Origin: Deinococcus peraridilitoris DSM 19664
Lineage (GTDB): Bacteria; Deinococcota; Deinococci; Deinococcales; Deinococcaceae
Length of the DNA: 64,000 bases
Assembly: GCF_000317835.1 (NCBI RefSeq)
Contig: NC_019793.1
Span: 186,001-250,000 of the forward strand
Reading direction: 5' to 3'
The position numbers were made by a program, and so were the translations under genes. This document shows, piece after piece, positions 61,295 through 64,000 of the stretch; the stretch's first letter is position 1; each line of letters begins with the position of its first letter. Below the pieces are notes generated by a model. It was not told the origin of the DNA and did no database searches. It worked only from the letters and a program-made list of their open reading frames with translations.

Positions 61295-62812
61295 TTACTC
61301 CCACTCGATGGTCGCGGGCGGCTTGCCGGTGATGTCGTATACCACCCGGCTCACCTCGTGCACGTGGTTCACGATCCTGAGGCTCACGGTGTCCAAAAAT
61401 TCATAGGGCAGGCGCGCCCACTCGGCGGTCATGCCGTCCACGCTGGTCACGGCGCGCAGGGCCACCAGGTGGCGGTAGGTGCGCTCGTCACCCATCACGC
61501 CGACGCTCTGAATGGGGGTCAGCACCGCCAGCGCCTGCCAGGCCTGGTCGTAGAGGCCAAACTCACGCAGCGCCGAGATGAAGATATCGTCGACGCGCTG
61601 CAGGATGTCGATCTTCTCGCGGGTGATGTCGCCCAGGATGCGGATCGCCAGGCCGGGGCCCGGAAAGGGGTGGCGGGTGCGGATCTCCTCGGGCAGGCCG
61701 AGCAGCAGGGCAATCTCGCGCACCTCGTCCTTGAAGAGCGTGCGGAAGGGCTCGACCAGCTTGAACTGCAGGTCGGCAGGCAGACCGCCCACGTTGTGGT
61801 GGCTCTTGATGTTGGCCGCTCCCTCGCCGCCGGCCGACTCAATCACGTCCGGGTACAGGGTGCCCTGCGCCAGAAAGTCGAAGGGACCGTGAATGCGCGC
61901 TTCGCGCTCGAAGGCCCGGATGAACTCGCGGCCGATGATCTTGCGTTTCTCCTCGGGATCGCCGACGCCGGCCAGAGCCGACAGAAACACCTCGGAGGCG
62001 TCCACCGTGACGAGGTTGACGCCCAGCGGCCGCAGGGCGTGTTCCACCTGTTCACGCTCGCCCAGGCGCAGCAGGCCGTGGTCGATGAACACGGCGGTCA
62101 GGCGCTCTCCGACGGCGCGCGCCAGCAACAGTGCCAGCGTGCTGGAGTCTACCCCGCCCGAAATGCCCAGCAGCACACGGCCCTCACCGACCTGCTCCTG
62201 CACCTGCGCGACGAGCTCATCGACGATGTGCGCGGCCGTCCAGTCACGCGCGGCCGCGCAGGAATCGAGAAAGTTGCTCAGCAGCGCGCCGCCCTTGGGG
62301 GTGTGCACGACTTCCGGGTGAAACTGCACTCCATAACGGCGCGCCGCACGGTTCTCGATGGCGGTGACCGGGGTATCGCTCGTCGTCGCCACGACCTCGT
62401 AACCGGACGGAAGGCGGGTCACCGAGTCGCTGTGGCTCATCCAGGCCACGAACTCACCGGCCACGCCATCAAAGAGGTCGCCGTGGTACTCGGCCAGCTC
62501 GGCCTTGCCGTACTCGCGCTTTCCGGCGCGCTCAACGGTGCCCCCGGCGGCCATGGCCAGGTACTGCATGCCGTAGCAGATGCCCAGCACCGGCACGTCG
62601 AGGTCGAGCACGCCGTCGGCAGGTCGGGGTGCGCCCGGATCGTAGACACTGCTGGGACCGCCCGAGAGCACCAGTCCGACCGGGTTTTCCTGCTGAATGC
62701 GCTCGAGTGGGGCGTTACCGGGCAGAATGACGCTGTAGGCGCCCAGCTCCCGAAAGCGACGGGCAATCAGGCGGGTGTACTGGCTGCCGAAATCGAGGAT
62801 GACAAGACTCAC
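61295..62812 (-). CDS. guaA: GMP synthase (glutamine-hydrolysing)
   Basis: A 505-residue enzyme that aminates XMP to GMP. The N-terminal glutamine amidotransferase domain has [11 protein letters not shown] with the nucleophile Cys and the [11 protein letters not shown]is/Glu. The ATP-PPase domain has the loop [15 protein letters not shown], and the end has [23 protein letters not shown]. The start is GTG 62812, six bases after CAAAAT, a slightly off-consensus leaderless arrangement. Purine supply by this gene has no visible link to the ureide operon at the other end. Confidence 0.96.
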   Translation of the reverse strand: MSLVILDFGSQYTRLIARRFRELGAYSVILPGNAPLERIQQENPVGLVLSGGPSSVYDPGAPRPADGVLDLDVPVLGICYGMQYLAMAAGGTVERAGKREYGKAELAEYHGDLFDGVAGEFVAWMSHSDSVTRLPSGYEVVATTSDTPVTAIENRAARRYGVQFHPEVVHTPKGGALLSNFLDSCAAARDWTAAHIVDELVAQVQEQVGEGRVLLGISGGVDSSTLALLLARAVGERLTAVFIDHGLLRLGEREQVEHALRPLGVNLVTVDASEVFLSALAGVGDPEEKRKIIGREFIRAFEREARIHGPFDFLAQGTLYPDVIESAGGEGAANIKSHHNVGGLPADLQFKLVEPFRTLFKDEVREIALLLGLPEEIRTRHPFPGPGLAIRILGDITREKIDILQRVDDIFISALREFGLYDQAWQALAVLTPIQSVGVMGDERTYRHLVALRAVTSVDGMTAEWARLPYEFLDTVSLRIVNHVHEVSRVVYDITGKPPATIEWE

Positions 62813-63194
62813 GGGGGCATTTTGACACGGCGCGCGGCGTGACGCCTCCTGTAACGTTGCGCTTCAGTCAAAAAAGCGGCCAAAGATTGCGTTCAGCATC
62901 CTCCCTGGCGGGCATTCGAGCGGTGCGGGACGCCAGCTTCGTCGACCCTGAGCACTGCCGGGCCGTCAGGGGGTGGACTCGGGCCGCGTGATTCTCAGGC
63001 TGCCGATTTACCGCATCGCGTTCCATGCCCGGCTGTTCAGGACGTTTTTCTCGGTGGCCTTTCACGTGAAATCACCCGAAGTACGGCGATCACCGGGAAA
63101 GTTTCACGGCGCACCGATCACCACAATGCGGGAAGGTCACCGGGCTTTGTCTGGCTGATCCTGCACGCCAGCCGAGGCCCGTGCAGGCCGATTG
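62813..63194. other. Intergenic region before guaA without a recognisable gene
   Basis: Short open frames on both strands look random. Two structures are visible: a perfect 12-bp palindrome TTTCACGTGAAA at 63060-63071, and an 8-bp hairpin at 63160-63187 (CCTGCACG with CGTGCAGG) that may end the gene at 63195-64000. Confidence 0.4.
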
Positions 63195-64000
63195 TCAGCG
63201 GGCCACTTCGATGATGACCGGCTGGCGGGTGGGAAGCTGCAACTGCAGCGTCTGAGCACGGTACCCCTCGGCCAGCAGGCGCAGCGTGTAGCGTCCGGGG
63301 GCGTTGGGAAACTGGACGGTGCCAGGAACCGTGCTGAGCAGCGCGCCTGCCTTGAGTCCACTCCCGGCTGGTGCCTGGATCACTTCGAGCCGTCCCCGGA
63401 CGTTCTGCGCGCCCCGCACCTCGAACTGCACGCGGCAGCACTCTGCGGGCACTTCGCGAGGACCAGCCGTCATGAAATACGAGACGACGAAAAGGGGCAG
63501 CAGCACGACGGCCAGGTAGCGCCAGTGGGAAGCGATCCATTCCAGCCACGGGACCTCACGCGCTCTGTCGGTACCGGGGCCGCTCTTCACGACACGCCAT
63601 GAATCGTCTTCATCCCAGCCAATGCGGATCGGCTGTCCGCGTGGTGAAACAGCCTGGGGCGAGGGACCCCGCTCGCTCGGTGCCGGTCGTCGGAGCGCTT
63701 CCTCGGGGGAGCTCAGCCCTTCGATGATGACCGAGGCTCCCAGAGGACCGGGCGGAGCGTCAGTTTCTTCGGGCCCAGCCTGAGCCGCGCGCGCGACTGC
63801 TGGAGCGCCCGATTCCACACCGCTCGGTCGCGGATGGATGACCACCACCTCTGGCCGGGCGGGGTCATCAAAGGAGTCGTCGATCAAGAGTGCGGGACCT
63901 TTGATCAACGCGCTTTCACGCCGGTCTACCACGAGGTCCTGGGCTTCGACGATGACCGTGGCCGCTGGCAAGGCTGCCGCTTCTTGGGTGGGAATTTCCG
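63195..64000 (-). CDS. Unrecognised membrane-anchored protein, 5' end outside window
   Basis: The minus-strand frame is open to the window edge, so the N-terminus is missing. About 150 residues of acidic, Pro/Ala/Glu-rich sequence with repeated VIVE/VIIE-type strands (TVIVEAQDLVV; SVIIEGLSS) precede one membrane helix (YLAVVLLPLFVVSYFMTAG), then an outer domain with NAPGRYTLRLLAEGYRAQTLQLQLP, which resembles a PEGA-type beta domain. The pair of cysteines after the helix (ECCRVQ) is notable. The cytoplasmic part may act as a scaffold; the real function is unknown. Confidence 0.6.
   Translation of the reverse strand, partial: EIPTQEAAALPAATVIVEAQDLVVDRRESALIKGPALLIDDSFDDPARPEVVVIHPRPSGVESGAPAVARAAQAGPEETDAPPGPLGASVIIEGLSSPEEALRRPAPSERGPSPQAVSPRGQPIRIGWDEDDSWRVVKSGPGTDRAREVPWLEWIASHWRYLAVVLLPLFVVSYFMTAGPREVPAECCRVQFEVRGAQNVRGRLEVIQAPAGSGLKAGALLSTVPGTVQFPNAPGRYTLRLLAEGYRAQTLQLQLPTRQPVIIEVAR

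Noticed and set aside
62868..63158. Two short open frames upstream of guaA, one on each strand
   Set aside because: No start signal, no recognisable protein and no codon pattern distinct from random.

Overview
This is a high-GC, gene-dense bacterial chromosome segment, most likely from Deinococcus or a close relative in the Deinococcota. The evidence is a tandem pair of glutamate dehydrogenase genes of the Thermus/Deinococcus type, an efp-accB-accC operon, an RNase R with a very long disordered N-terminus, a five-domain ribosomal protein S1, an FtsZ with a short tail, and above all the start sites. At 18 starts a TANNNT -10 box lies 5-8 nt before the start codon, the layout of leaderless mRNAs known from Deinococcus. 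I see no insertion sequence, prophage, CRISPR array, rRNA or plasmid gene; there is one tRNA.

Layout. 1-2809 (minus): ureide (allantoin) degradation, with the start of allB, allC, and a divergent second malate synthase that could consume the glyoxylate produced. 3155-5834: a Gfo/Idh/MocA oxidoreductase and the canonical malate synthase. 5938-11772: a mixed block with a membrane protein behind a small leaderless ORF, a subtilisin-like protease, an SDR enzyme, a P-loop kinase, an App1-type phosphatase, a small hypothetical protein and exonuclease III. 12009-19346: rnr facing the efp-accB-accC operon and a protein of uncertain function. 19428-24484 (minus): gdhA-gdhB, a polyprenyl diphosphate synthase and homoserine dehydrogenase. 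24593-27786: prfA behind a leaderless upstream ORF, a Nudix gene, an HD-domain gene and trxB. 27881-30482: tRNA-Gln and rpsA from divergent promoters, then a DoxX-like gene. 30490-33010: a thiolase behind a PaaR-like operator, pterin dehydratase, a thioesterase and a GNAT. 33030-36387 (minus): kynB-kynU and a GGDEF protein with a degenerate EAL domain. 36536-38278: an Lrp-type regulator divergent from alanine dehydrogenase. 39564-41466: an Asp23-family gene and a fakA-like gene.

41534-53972 is the division and cell wall cluster: murF, a lipoprotein gene, mraY, murD, ftsW, murG, murC, murB, ftsQ, ftsA, ftsZ. Genes within a block overlap or abut, but hairpins follow mraY, ftsA and ftsZ, so it is probably several transcription units. 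mraZ, rsmH, ftsL, ftsI, murE and ddl are absent. 54092-55613 holds a Nudix gene, ribF and a possible CTG-initiated small gene. 55635-60217 (minus) is a thiC-thiE-thiS-thiG-thiD operon controlled by a TPP riboswitch with a terminator. The window ends with hpf, a 60-residue leaderless gene, guaA and part of an unrecognised membrane-anchored protein.

Most of the content is housekeeping. I found no convincing undescribed multi-gene system. The least expected signals are two leaderless small ORFs whose stops overlap the next gene's start (one before prfA), a possible CTG start coupled to the ribF stop, a second malate synthase in the ureide cluster, and a MurD with altered core motifs.
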